Source: Micropterix aruncella (lineage: Eukaryota; Arthropoda; Insecta; Lepidoptera; Micropterigidae). Taken from it: a stretch of 64,000 bases of DNA. The notes under the pieces are model-generated. The model saw only the letters and a list, made by a program, of their open reading frames with translations. It made no database searches and had not been told where the DNA came from. The stretch's first letter is position 1, and every line of letters starts with the position of its first letter. The DNA lies in contig OX155972.1 in assembly GCA_944548615.1 (NCBI GenBank), positions 2,345,625 through 2,409,624 on the forward strand. Direction: 5' to 3'. Positions 11,270 through 21,304 of the stretch are shown here, one piece after another. Made by a program: the position numbers and the translations under genes.

Positions 11270-11460
11270 TGACTAGTTTGCTTTGGGTAACACTCCTTGC
11301 TATCTCGCTGGTAAGGCGTTGGCCTTTTACGTTTATGTGGCGGAGCTCGACGGTGGACTGTTTTGTCCAAGTCTTCTGCGCTCACTCCGGGGAGATAGAA
11401 CGACTAATCGTTAAAACTTCCTGAGGTGACGGGTTCGCCCGCTGTAGTTGACAACTCTAG
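11270..11460 (-). repeat. Family X end, inverted
   Basis: The reverse complement matches 14838-15020, the 5' end of copy B: TTGTC.ACTACAGCGGGCGA, CCTCAGGAAGTTTTAACGATTAGTC, GAGTGAGCGCAGAAGACTT, ACAGTCCACC. With copy A at 10300-10400 it forms inverted arms around the SINE. Confidence 0.65.
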
Positions 11461-11544
11461 TTGTAGTCTATGGGCTAGATACTGGACATACAATAGCATA
11501 GGAGCATAATTTTATTGAGCAATCACCACTTAGTGGCATGTGTG

Positions 11545-12095
11545 TGAAAACATTGCTTGTAATGAGCATGCTCATTTAGAGTATGCTCAAAAAACAACGC
11601 TTCTTTGATTTTCGAACATACTACCTGAGGTGCAGGTGGAAAGGGGGTGTGCTCATAAGCATGTGTGAACAGGTTTGCTTATAAGCATGCTAGTGTCGAT
11701 TAAATTTTAGAGCGTAGCTCATCAAATTTCTGCGGAAGCATGATTTTTTTATAGCCTTTGTTAACCACCTCGTCTCGCATATCTACCAACAATCGACTAT
11801 TGTTCCCAGGCTTTTTTTATGTATCCGATTACGTACCCAAATCGTACTTTCTTTCTTATTTTTCGCCAATAGTACAATTGCGTTGCGTAGGATTATTACG
11901 TAGAGTTATGTGTGGATGGCACTGTTGGAACTAGCTTTTGGCTGAAAGCATGCGTTTAATTAGCACGTGTATTCACACTTATTCAATAGTATGCTTAAAA
12001 CAAGTATGCTTAACATAAACAAATGCGTACACTTGACGAGCATGCTAGTTTTAAACATACTCGCAAGCATGCTTATTTATAAGCGTGTGTGTCAG
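11545..12095. mobile_element. MITE-like element with GCATGC subterminal motifs
   Basis: The ends are imperfect inverted repeats: GCTTGTAATGAGCATGCTCA...GAGTATGCT on the left, and the complement of GCTTATAAATAAGCATGCTT...GAGTATG on the right. At least eight GCATGC or AGTATGCT motifs crowd both flanks. Clustered subterminal motifs are common in cut-and-paste elements such as hAT. There is no transposase. The superfamily is a guess. Confidence 0.5.
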
Positions 12096-12129
12096 TACCT
12101 TAAAATCAGCTGTACATGATATATCTAAA

Positions 12130-12680
12130 CTAGCTGACCCGGGGAACTTCGTACCGCCTAACAGTCAATGAATGTCGTGGTACAGATTGGCTGAACTTAA
12201 TTTATGATTTTATGAAAGTAATACAATGAATACGATATAAATATTAAGATCACTACTTTAATAAGATATACACAAAAACAAATATAAAAGTACAAAAATT
12301 AAGTATATCAATCGCGTGTCAGCAAGACATGATTGAATTAAACTATTTATATATTGTGCAGCATGGGATGCACTCGGTTTAATTCTCTTCTTTGAAGTAC
12401 CTTGTGATATACGACATTTTTTTGTTTTATTATCAGGCGCAAGAACAAATAAAGCGGATGATTTGCCGACACGTGAACATGCCACGTACATGTATGGGAA
12501 AATGTTTTTCTTTTATTTTAATTTTTCGTTAACTTTCCAATGTTCGTTTTTAATAGTTATTCTGCTATTCGGGACGGAGACAAATACTACAAATAAAAAA
12601 CCATGAAAATCGGTCCAGCCGTTCTCGAGTTATAGGTGTTCGAACAAACCCGACTTTGTTTTATTTTATACAGATATAGA
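12130..12680 (-). mobile_element. Non-autonomous Helitron, complete ends
   Basis: On the minus strand it begins TCTATATCTGTATAAAAT and ends CGGGTCAGCTAG, flanked by A and T. Body and order are the same as 2045-2612. The 551-bp element retains the 5' terminus, the helicase C-terminal tail and the 3' terminus. Confidence 0.85.
12258..12491 (-). pseudogene. Helitron helicase C-terminal fragment
   Basis: A 77-codon open frame opens with YVACSRVGKSSALFVLAPDN followed by KTKK. It matches the end of the superfamily 1B (Pif1-like) helicase domain in Helitron Rep-helicases. The remaining residues are lower-complexity tail, possibly the natural C-terminus plus read-through. No Walker A/B motifs and no Rep HUH motif are present, so it has no activity. 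It is retained as part of a deletion-derived element. Confidence 0.85.
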
Positions 12681-12689
12681 TAACTTAGT

Positions 12690-13100
12690 TACAGTACAGC
12701 GGTCTTACTGCCAGAACACTTAGAGCAGCCAACTACAGCAGCCCGATGAGAAATGGATGTCCGCCTTTTTTCGGAAGGAATTCAAAGCTTTCTTTGTTCT
12801 GTCGCCGTTTGAAAAGTGAACCGTCTGGCTAAAAATATTTACGACTTCCCAAACAGAAGTTCGCAAAGAGCAGAGTCGTCTGGTACACTTAGCCCTCTAA
12901 AATTAGATGACGACAGCCGAAGCCGCCGCTACACTTCGCCGGACCAGAACTGGCAAACGGCATGCAAACCGTCTAGCATACTGTAGAGCGCTATAATATA
13001 ATTAGGTCCTTATAGATAGATTTTATAAATACCGCTAGCTTACAGTCATAATAAGTATACATACAATCTCAATAGGTCTACCATAACTACAATACTACTA
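12690..13100. other. Unassigned
   Basis: No coding frame or repeat is recognised. It separates the Helitron from the next LINE fragment. Confidence 0.35.
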
Positions 13101-13106
13101 TTAATA

Positions 13107-13176
13107 ATTGGAGAAAGGTCCTGAGATACGGGTCACACTAGGATCTGTGACCCGTATCTCAAGACCTTTCTCCAAT
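13107..13176. repeat. Snap-back hairpin at LINE 5' end
   Basis: Arms of 31 nt at 13107-13137 and 13146-13176 differ at one position and are separated by the 8-nt loop CTAGGATC. The right arm is genuine RT coding sequence (VTRISRPFSN). The left arm is an inverted copy of it, so the hairpin sits exactly at the 5' truncation point of the LINE. Confidence 0.9.
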
Positions 13177-13700
13177 ATAAATGTCCTGAAGATGTTATAT
13201 TTCGCTTACGTTCACAGTACCGTGGAATTTGCGTCCTCAATTTGGAATCCGCAATATTCGGTCTACAGAAGCAGGATAGAATGTATCCAAAGGCGTTTTT
13301 TAAAACACGTCAATTATCGCGGACGCTTCGGTCTTCCTACGTACGAGAGCAGACTGGACCACTTCGGTATTCAAGCTCTAGGAGACCGACGCACTGTGGC
13401 TGATATGGTACTGTTACACAAAGTTATCCACAATACCATAGATAGTCCGTACCTTGTTGAAAACTTACGTTTTTTTCGTTCCTCCGCGATTAATTCGTAA
13501 TTCAAACACTTTTGAGGTCTCTCGTGCCAATACCAACTACGGGAAAAATTCCATCGCTTATAGGCTGATGTGACGTACGACTCTCGTTTCGATCGACATT
13601 TTCAACCTCAACCAACCGACGTTCGTTAGAGAATTATTCAAATCAATTGGACCTAACGAGCTTGATAATACCATTGATTTTAACACTATAAAATCAATGG
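13146..13700 (+). pseudogene. LINE RT C-terminal fragment
   Basis: VTRISRPFSNINVLKMLYFA leads into YVHSTVEFASSIWNPQ and IQRRFLKHVNY, the conserved region after the RT thumb in CR1/Jockey elements. The LDHFGIQALGDRRTVADMVL helix pattern follows. The frame stops at 13500 but coding-like sequence (RANTNYGKNSIAYRL, FRELFKSI) continues in another frame to about 13700, so at least one frameshift is present. FADD is missing through 5' truncation. The closest relative in the window is the open RT at 62976. Confidence 0.8.
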
Positions 13701-13706
13701 TAATAC
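13671..13706. repeat. Short palindrome, second copy near 31967
   Basis: ACCATTGATTTTA and TAAAATCAATGGT form 13-bp perfect arms around a 6-nt loop. Nearly the same palindrome occurs at 31967-31999 in another LINE neighbourhood. Confidence 0.7.
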
Positions 13707-14160
13707 CGATCGTTCTTAGTTATATACTTTTCAGGCAACGTATCAGTAGCTACTACAAATATTTATAAATATCTATAAATATTTCTTATATATCTATAAA
13801 TATCTATAAACATCAATAAATATCTGTATCTATATCTATCTTTATTTATATCTATATACATATACACATACCATCGCCTAACTCCTTCTTCCTAATCACT
13901 TCCAATTCCCTACCTCTCCTATCGGTTTTCTATATTATTTTTTTATTTAATATGAACTTAGTTTATTTTACAATTAATTTTTAAGTGTAATATGCTGAAA
14001 TCCAAATGTGTAATATGCGGAAATCTGTTACGTTCGTAGGAAACGATTATCGGCGTAATGTTTTTCTTTTTTTTCTACGTTATGTTTATGCACACGTATA
14101 TCAATAGTACCTATGCGCTGTATGTTTCCAGAAATAAAATAAAAATAAAATAAAAAAAAT
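13700..14160 (+). mobile_element. Probable LINE 3' UTR
   Basis: AT-rich sequence follows the RT relic and ends in an AATAAAATAAAAATAAAATA run (14132-14160), a plausible A-rich retroelement tail. The run AATATCTATAAAC (13770-13830) is low complexity. Confidence 0.45.
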
Positions 14161-14379
14161 ACAATACTACTACTATTACTAATACTATTAATATGCTTAT
14201 ATAAAAAACGTGCTTTTCAGCGGAAACAACTTGTTTCTAATAATTATAAATACAATAAATAGATCACTTTTTGTAACGGCAGTCGTGTTTTTATTTTTTT
14301 AATTGTTGTTCTTGTTTCGTTAGTATTTAATCGTTATTTCGAATAGTCTTTATTCCGGTAAACATTAACTTTCCCCGCA

Positions 14380-14815
14380 GAGGAAAAGTATTGTGAACGC
14401 ACTTCTGTGGGTTTGTGTGTATTCCTCCACGATAGCGCCAAAACGCTTCATCCGATTGAGCATGAAATTTGGCGAGCAGGCATCATTCGCTCATGGCAAG
14501 AGTTGAGAAGATTGTAGTTAAAATTGGTCCACCAGAGGGCCCGTTATTCATACTTCAATCTCGAAATATTGCAGTTTGATACTTGAAATTCGGTACACAG
14601 ATGCCTTGATGGACCGAAATCACGTAGTAAAATTTTGGTTGGAATATTTCTAATACAGGCGGTGCAAAAAAAATTGAAAAACCGCCGTATTTAAGAAAAT
14701 CCTATATTATTTTTGAAAAAATACCATTTTTAAACCACGGAAATATTACAAAATACTAAAATATGCTACTTTTGCTATCATAGTTACATGACACAATCAT
14801 TATTGGGTGGGGGCA
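14380..14815 (+). repeat. Family Z repeat, copy 1
   Basis: Ordered phrases recur in four places (here, 20780-21010, 22440-22765, 43710-44110): GTGTATTCCTCCACGATAGC, AAACGCTTCATCCGATTGAG, GCATCATTCG.TCATGGCAAGA, GGTCCACCAGAGGGC, TTGAAATTCGGTACA, AAATTTTGGTTGGAATAT. There is no long frame. An old protein-coding origin is possible but unproven. Confidence 0.65.
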
Positions 14816-15590
14816 AGAACGTATCCAGGGAGGGACAACTAGGGTTGTCGACTACAGCGGGCGAGCCTCAGGAAGTTTTAACGATTAGTCTTTCTATCTC
14901 CCTGGAGTGAGCGCAGAAGACTTGAGGACAAAACAGTCCACCATCTAGCTACGCCACAAGCCCACAAGCCCGTAAGAGGCCCACGCCTTAACCGCGAGAT
15001 AGCCAGGAGTGTTACCCTATTACTCCAGTCTCTCGATTGGTTACGTGTTCGAGGCCGCTTGCGCGGTCGTCTCCCTTACGAAGCGGTGAAACGGTGTTTA
15101 CCGAATCTATCGCCTACCACAACGTCCTTTGCCCGGCTGTTCATCCAGGATCCGGTAGCCGATGGTGATTTCAAGAGCAGTCGCCGTAAGGTCCGCAACC
15201 TCCCCCGCTCTATAGGAAACAGTACTGCTTCCAGACTCCCCTGACTGTTGTGAGTCAGAGTGCACAGTCGATTGGCTTACGCCGCACGGTGCGCACACCG
15301 TCCAGGAGCGTCAGAAGGTTGATTCCCAGGGGAAACTAACCATAAGGCCAGAGTCCTACCCAGGCTCGCACTTCATGCGTGGAGGCCGTTGGATAGGTGT
15401 TGACCCGTGAGTGTGACCAACCCTGAACAGAATGGGTCTTCGTGGCCAACTCAACAAGGGCCCATTAACTCCAGGGAGGGACACAGAGGACGCGTCTGGC
15501 GTCCCCCCCCCCCCTCTCCCCCGAAATTTGAGTAAAAAATAAAGCCGAGAAAAAATGAAAATCATGGAGAATCCCCGACTTATGTACCTA
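14812..15590. mobile_element. GTATCCAG MITE interrupted by family X
   Basis: AACGTATCCAGGGAGGGACA at 14818-14837 continues after the family X insertion, at 15470, into a CCCCGAAATTT...GAGAAAAA.TGAAAAT body like that of the element at 28609-28810. The right terminus of this first unit is lost or merges with the adjacent unit at 15597. Confidence 0.55.
14838..15469 (+). mobile_element. Family X copy B with 14-bp target duplication
   Basis: The perfect direct repeat TCCAGGGAGGGACA flanks the 632-bp insert (14824-14837 and 15470-15483). The insert begins near ACTAGGGTTGTCGACTACAG and ends near AACAAGGGCCCATTAAC. A 14-bp duplication fits target-primed retroposition better than most DNA transposons. 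No protein and no clear poly(A) are seen, so a SINE-like or non-autonomous LINE derivative is possible. Confidence 0.75.
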
Positions 15591-15596
15591 GCGTCA

Positions 15597-15770
15597 TGCA
15601 CGTATGCAGGGAGGGGTGAAGGGGTGGGGGGGGGGGGGGTAGTTAGAATTTAACCTCCGGAAATCCGGCGTATTTTCGTTTCATTGTATGGGCAAATCAA
15701 GTTTGGTGGCTGCCGCGCTCCTTGTTTTAATGAATCCCCCGAAACTAAAGTCTGGATACGTGCCTGGGTA
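15597..15770. mobile_element. GTATCCAG MITE, second unit
   Basis: It begins GCACGTATGCAGGGAGGGG, has a G run at 15626-15639 and ends AAGTCTGGATACGTGCCTG. The ends are inverted (CAGGCACGTATCCAG type), as in 28609-28810. No transposase. hAT-like is a guess from the end sequence. Confidence 0.6.
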
Positions 15771-15776
15771 GGGGGG

Positions 15777-16550
15777 TTAGGGGGGCGTCATCGAGGTGGA
15801 GAGGGTTGCGGGAGAGGGGTAAGGGATTTGACGCGCGGGCGGGGGGTCGTCTGCTAACCGGGAAAGTCTTGAAGTGACACGACCGATTTCGGTTGCGAGG
15901 GGGGTTTGAGGAATTTGCCGCGGGGAGGTTGACTGCTTGCCGGGAGAGTCTTGGGATGAGACAACCGATTTTTTAAAGTATAGTTTTTGTATTCTACATG
16001 CTCTCCCGTCGCGTTGATTAAACGTTTTCTCAAACATCTCGATAAACATCTATGTGATTATGCCATTCGACGCGAAAAGTACCCGCTGCTGTAAGTACCA
16101 GTTTTTTCCTAGGTAGCTAATAAAAAATAAATATTGAATATACGTCTCAATTCAAACTCATGGTTAGGGGGGAGTGGTTAACGAGGTAGTGGGGGTTGTG
16201 GAGGGGAGGGGTTGTCTGCATGGCGGGAAAGTCTTGAAATGACATGGCCGACGTTGGTTGCGATGGGGGTGTTTGAGGGTTTTGGCGCGCCGGAGGGGTT
16301 TGTTTGCTTGTTGGGAAAGCCTTGGGGTGACACAACCGATTTTTTAAACTATAGTTCTTGTATTCTACATTATCTCCCGTCGCGTTGATTAAACGTTTTC
16401 TCACACCGCATCGTGATAAACATCTATGTAATAAAGCCATTCGTCGCGAAAAGTACCCGCTGCCTTACCAGTTTTTTTTCCTATGTAGCTCATTAAAAAT
16501 GTAAAAAAAGTAGAAATGATAAATATTTAATAAACGTCTCAATTAAAACT
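15777..16550 (-). repeat. Family Y, two tandem direct copies
   Basis: Two direct repeats offset by about 380 bp (about 15840-16157 and 16220-16550) share GGGAAAGTCTTGAA.TGACA, CAACCGATTTTTTAAA, TTGTATTCTACAT, CTCCCGTCGCGTTGATTAAA, CGTTTTCTCA and AAAAGTACCCGCTGC. Frames crossing them on the minus strand (15777-16049, 16147-16440) look alike only because the DNA is duplicated. Confidence 0.7.
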
Positions 16551-16559
16551 CTTATCTTC

Positions 16560-17695
16560 GGCGAAAGCCTATAATGAGTACCGCCAATTAATTAATTATC
16601 GAAAAATCTCCAATTTGGTTACAGCATCCGTTAGGTTTTATGTATCCGGTTGTTGGAAAAGGTTTGATATTCATTGTCAACTTTGACTAATCGTTTTATT
16701 CGATTTCCCACCAAATAAGCATTTAAGTTCTGCTAATATCCCACACTAAATTATGTTTAAATTTAATTTAAACCACTCTTCTTCTTCTTCTTAAGTTTCA
16801 CAACTCGGCAGTTCGACTTATAGATCAGTTTCTAACGCTAACCATCGCGTATGCTTTTAGTGATTAGTGCAAGTTAGTGATTATCAGTTATACTTTGTAA
16901 TGGTAACGGCAATATATATTTCTTTTTTCGTCCTTTTTAAATTGTCCAATATATGTGAATATAAAACTAGAGACCTCGCTGCCTTGGAACAAGTCCTGAC
17001 ACTAACCAGTTGGGCAGCAGCAGTACATACATGCTATGCTCATATCGGCCGTGCTCAATTTTAATTTAAAAATATGAATATTTTTTATTGATATAAATAT
17101 TAGTGATACCATTTATTGTAAATGAGTTGTTAAATTAAATAAATAAACGCTGACAACGTTATAATAGTAACGAAAAGGAAACTATGATAATGGCGAAGAT
17201 GACTGTTTAACTGCCCTAATTTTGGGTTATTATTCAAAAAGTAGTAAAACAATCGTAGGGTTTTTTCATTATTCTTTTAGATTTCTTATAATATACAAGA
17301 AAGATGGAAACTAAAGCGTTTGAAAGGTTTATTAAACAAAAGCTGCATTTCACACATGCTTTCTATAAGCTGGGTGATTTATTTGAGCACGACAATTCTT
17401 TTAAATGGGATTAACATTAATATGAAAGTTTCGGCTCCCTCATTTTCGTTTTATTGTTAAGTTTTATAAAAAACAAAACATCATTTTCAACATATTTAAT
17501 AATATCATGAATTTAATATTTAATATTTAGATTACAGTGTTAAGCATAACTGACCATCTACATAAGTTATTTATTTTTCAATTTTGTTTTGATACTTTCT
17601 ATTGTGTGATTAATTTTGTATAGAGTGCCTATTAATATTTTTATAATAATTATTTATTTTTTATGTATACCCATGTACCTGGAATCAGTTCCGTA
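16560..17695. other. Unassigned AT-rich DNA
   Basis: No recognised gene or repeat. A 65-codon plus frame at 16867-17064 has no identifiable family and is probably chance. Confidence 0.35.
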
Positions 17696-17699
17696 TTTT

Positions 17700-17771
17700 T
17701 AAATTGTCCGCCGTTTAAAGACGTTAAAATCTACTCGCATATAATGTTGTTACAACAGTATAGGTTAGCTC
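17700..17771 (+). mobile_element. RTE-like 3' UTR, left half
   Basis: ACTCGCATATAATGTTGTTA and CAGTATAGGTTAGCTCTA match 20612-20660, where they run directly into ATATTGCCTGCAGGCAATAA. Here the 3' UTR is broken after TAGGTTAGCTC and resumes at 18994. Confidence 0.65.
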
Positions 17772-17784
17772 TAGTCTAGTCTAA

Positions 17785-18406
17785 GATGGGTTCCCGGCCA
17801 TGCAGGAATCGAGGGAAATGAAAAAGCCGACGAACTTGCTAAGACGGAAGCAAAGGGAACGTTATACGGCCCTGAACCTTGCTGTGGCGTACCAAAAAGC
17901 CTTGCAAACCTAATGCTCAAACAAATATGTTTAGAACAATCCGTCAACCACTGGAACAACACGCCAGGGTTGAATCAATCCAAAGCGCTAATTAAGGCTT
18001 ACCACCGTGAGGCCTTATCGCTAAATAGGAACAATCTACGCATACTGGTGAGGGCGCTCACGGGGCATTGTGGCCTTAAAACAAACACATGTACAATTTC
18101 AAGCTCCGAGACACCAAAATGTGCAGGTTCTGCCAAGGGGCAGAGGAAACTCCCCTGCACCTCATGTGCGAGTGTGGCCCGCTGATGCGTAAAAAATACA
18201 CCCACTTGGGTGGTCATTACCTCCAACCTGAGGAGGTAAAACAATCTGGTGCCAAAAGCCTGTTGCGGTTCTTAAATGACACGAGGCTTAGCGCAGAACT
18301 ATAGTAGGTGGCGAACATAATAGATCAGCAATGGTCGCAGTGTTACAAGGCTCATAAAGACCTTAGAAAAGCTCCATACAACAAATTAAAAAAAATAAAA
18401 AAAAAT
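17785..18406 (+). pseudogene. LINE C-terminus with RNase H and zinc knuckle
   Basis: WVPGHAGIEGNEKADELAKT is the conserved end of an RNase H domain (catalytic His and Asp in GHxGIxGNExAD). About 100 residues on, CRFCQGAEETPLHLMCEC is the C-terminal CX2CX8HX4C-type knuckle that follows. This arrangement belongs to non-LTR elements of the I/R1/LOA group. A frameshift near 18080 separates the two halves. The stop at about 18303 is followed by 90 bp of 3' UTR and an A-rich tail (18385-18407). Endonuclease and RT are missing through 5' truncation. Confidence 0.8.
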
Positions 18407-18993
18407 ACGTGTGGCACTCGGGGACTGCCACGGTAAAGCTATTGCATAGCATTTTTAACAACTTATGCAATTATAACTATTTATTTATTTTATTTGTTCT
18501 AATATCAGATAACTGCGCTCTATCGGAAAACGTTGAAATTATTCCGAATCATTTGCGGCTGCGGTAGCAAATGATTCGGAATAATTTAAACGTCTTCCGA
18601 TAGAGCGCCGCGCACGAATTTTTTATTCGATAAAGCAAAAAAACCGGATTATTCGAAAAAAATCGTAGATAAAAAGATAGATAATTAAATTATCTTTAAG
18701 ATGGTGCAGGTTTCATAATAATACGCCAGATAGTATTTGCGTAGAAGTCGTTTTTGTGTTCGGTTAGACCTAATTTCACAAATTAATTACACTATGTAAT
18801 ATAAACAAAATCTAAAATATTCAAAGCTAAGAATATTAGGAAAATGTTCTTGTTTAACATATATTTTTTTCGAATCGTAAGCAGTACTCGTTTAGACGTA
18901 ATTATCAGTTTAAAATCATTAATTTTCGTTAAGAAATTTCTTCATTCGGTCGCCGCGCTGGCGGCCCGCGATAAAAGCTATGCAATAGCTTAA
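18400..18993 (+). repeat. Satellite/MITE unit (55.8-61.6 kb family), single copy
   Basis: A full unit starts ATACGTGTGGCACTCGGGGA after an A-run, carries AAGCTATTGCATAGC, a 42-bp-arm palindrome (about 18507-18610) and ends GCTATGCAATAGCTT. It directly abuts the A-tail of the RNase H LINE. It is in the same orientation as the copies at 49545, 59950 and 60684. Confidence 0.85.
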
Positions 18994-19080
18994 TAGGTTA
19001 ACTCAAAAATATTGCCTGCAGGCAATAAGCTCGCATTTTAGACGAATAAAGCGATTTATCATTATTATTATTATTCTTAT
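18994..19080 (+). mobile_element. RTE-like 3' UTR, right half
   Basis: It begins TAGGTTAACTC, nearly repeating TAGGTTAGCTC at 17761-17771, and continues ATTGCCTGCAGGCAATAAGC, GAATAAAGCG and an (ATT)n tail. It completes the 3' UTR broken at 17771; the repeated 11-mer is probably the target duplication. Confidence 0.65.
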
Positions 19081-19084
19081 ATCT

Positions 19085-19735
19085 ATATCAATATATTACT
19101 TGCAACTGACGAATTCTAATATGCAATGACTAGCTTTAATTGATTATTAATGATTTTATTGTATATTGTGATTTTATTGTGTATTGAATACTGAATACCC
19201 ATTTATGACCCTATTTTGTATTTAGAAGCGTAGGAACAATGTAATGTATCACGTACGTTTTGTGGGTTCCGAGTTTCTTCTTTTCGTTTTTTTGTTCTTG
19301 AACGTACGGGATACGGCTTGTTGCGTTTAGGCGATAATATAGCAGACGTATCACGTACGTTCGTATAGGTAGGGCGGTTAAATCAGCAGGACGAAGAAAA
19401 ATGAAGATGAAATGACGGGGGGGGGGGGGCGGTTATACGCCGGAGTGCCTACTCAATCAATCAGCTGATACCGCACAATGCGCAAATCGTTCAGCAGCCC
19501 CTGAAAGACATTCCCAGAAGATATAGGCGGAAAACGGAGTCCATTCCAGATTTAACCGTTGTGCCGACCCAGGTAAACGAGCGGGTCTTGTAGCCCACCT
19601 GCTCAGGAGTCTAACTGCCGGACAGATACCGACCTTTGTCCTAATTATCGAGTAAGTTTTAAAACTTGCAGTGATAAACGACGGGTTTGTTTGTTGCCTT
19701 GTTTGCCTTGCCGTTGGCGGGCAGCGTCGAGCGCT
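19085..19735. other. Unassigned
   Basis: No gene seen. A G run of about 11 lies near 19418. A moderately GC-rich stretch at 19440-19620 has faint similarity to family X wording (ACCGCACAATGCGCAAATCG) but not enough to assign. Confidence 0.35.
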
Positions 19736-19738
19736 CGT

Positions 19739-19955
<217 letters not shown>

Positions 19956-19959
19956 TTGT

Positions 19960-20605
19960 GTCTTAATTATCGCGTAAAATGAAAAAGTGGAAGAAAAGTA
20001 ATATTTAAAATATCCTATATGTTTCAATTGAGGTTTCACTTAACCTTTATATTTTTATGATGTTTTAAATATCCATTTTTATTAACGTTTATTTAATTTA
20101 CATTCAATTTACTTGGTGTTAAATTCATAATTTATTGTTTTAAAATGATGTCAATGTTGTTAAAATGATTTTATTGTTTCTTAATTAAGCTTATTAATTG
20201 TTTTCATTAATTTCGGTAACGGCAATCGCGTGTCAGCTAAACAAACGTTGACAACTATGAGTGTTAATCTCGCTTTGATGTCTGCTATTCGGAATATGTA
20301 CCACTGAATAGAGTTCGATAAAAATGCCATATGATGAGGAGGTAAAGAATTGTGAACGGGACAATTTTTTTGTTGAGATGAACCGCGCCAAGCATAACAA
20401 CTTTTAAAAAAAGACTCAGAGAGCATTTGAAATCTTCCAGATAAATTCACTTTCCACTCCCATTCCCCTCCTTTTAAAACTATAGCGTCCTTATAGGTGT
20501 TAGATTATTTTGATGTGGCAAACCTGTGCCGACAAAGAGTAAAGTATATATTTCTTTCTATACTCTTTTATTTTATTTGTCATACTCTTTATAAAGATTA
20601 AGTTA
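19960..20605. other. Unassigned
   Basis: AT-rich. A 90-codon minus frame at 20181-20450 has no recognisable family. Nothing else supportable. Confidence 0.3.
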
Positions 20606-20725
20606 TGTAGTCTACTCGCAAATAATGTTCTTACAATAGTATAGGTTAGCTCTAAAATATTGCCTGCAGGCAATAAACTCGCATTTTCTTAAGAATAAAG
20701 AGTTTTATTATTATTATTATTACGT
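20606..20725 (+). mobile_element. RTE-like 3' end
   Basis: An intact reference for the interrupted copy at 17700/18994: GTCTACTCGCAAATAATGTT, TATAGGTTAGCTCTAAAATA, TTGCCTGCAGGCAATAAACT, AGAATAAAGAG and an (ATT)n tail. No coding sequence is attached. Confidence 0.65.
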
Positions 20726-20734
20726 CAATTTTGC

Positions 20735-21010
20735 CCCCCTGCACCCTCCCCCCCCCCCCCCTCTCCAAGACGACTAAGGCCATTTTCACACTGATGTCTG
20801 TCTATGCGCCTGTGTGTCTGTCTGTCTGTGTGTGTGGGTGTGTATTCCTCCACGATAGCGTCCAAACGCTTCATCCGATCGTGTTAAAATTTACTACTCT
20901 AAATATTAGTACACAGGTGCCTTGTTGGCCCGAGTTCACATTATAAAATTTTGGTTGGAATATCTCAATACAAGCGACACAAAAAATACTTAAAGCCCGC
21001 CATACTATAA
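20735..21010 (+). repeat. C tract and family Z copy
   Basis: A 14-C run (20749-20762) precedes a TGTCTGTC-rich segment and a family Z copy from GTGTATTCCTCCACGATAGC to TTTTGGTTGGAATATCTC. It lacks the middle section present at 14380. Confidence 0.6.
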
Positions 21011-21300
21011 TAAAATAATAAGGCCCTTGGAAGCGGCGACGCTTGCAGTGCGCGGATCGTTCAATTTCCGATTCGAAGGCTCACGGCGACCAGCGTTTGC
21101 AATTTCATTTTTAAAGAGACGCGAGATGACGCGCGTTCGAAATTCAGATTTTCATTGCGTTGCGTCGCTTATTAACAGGAATTTTCGCCAAATGCTCATC
21201 GAATTTATTTATGAAATAAATATTCAGATGAAGCAAGTCCCTGGCTACTTTCCGGGAAAATCTATGTGTGACACACCCATCTTTTTTTATAATCGATAAC
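21011..21300 (+). repeat. Possible family Y-related segment
   Basis: TCCCTGGCTACTTTCCGGGAAA at the end resembles TCCTTGGCTACTTGCCGGGAAA at 22935-22956 and, loosely, the CTTTCCGGCAAGTAG phrase of family Y. A 90-codon frame here is not recognisable as a protein. Confidence 0.35.
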
Positions 21301-21304
21301 GTAC

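Noticed and set aside
16867..17064. Small hydrophobic protein
   Set aside because: No homologous pattern, no start context, AT-rich chance frame.
20181..20450. 90-codon minus frame as a LINE or Helitron fragment
   Set aside because: Only a short chance resemblance (CLADTRL) to the Helitron tail; no ordered motifs.
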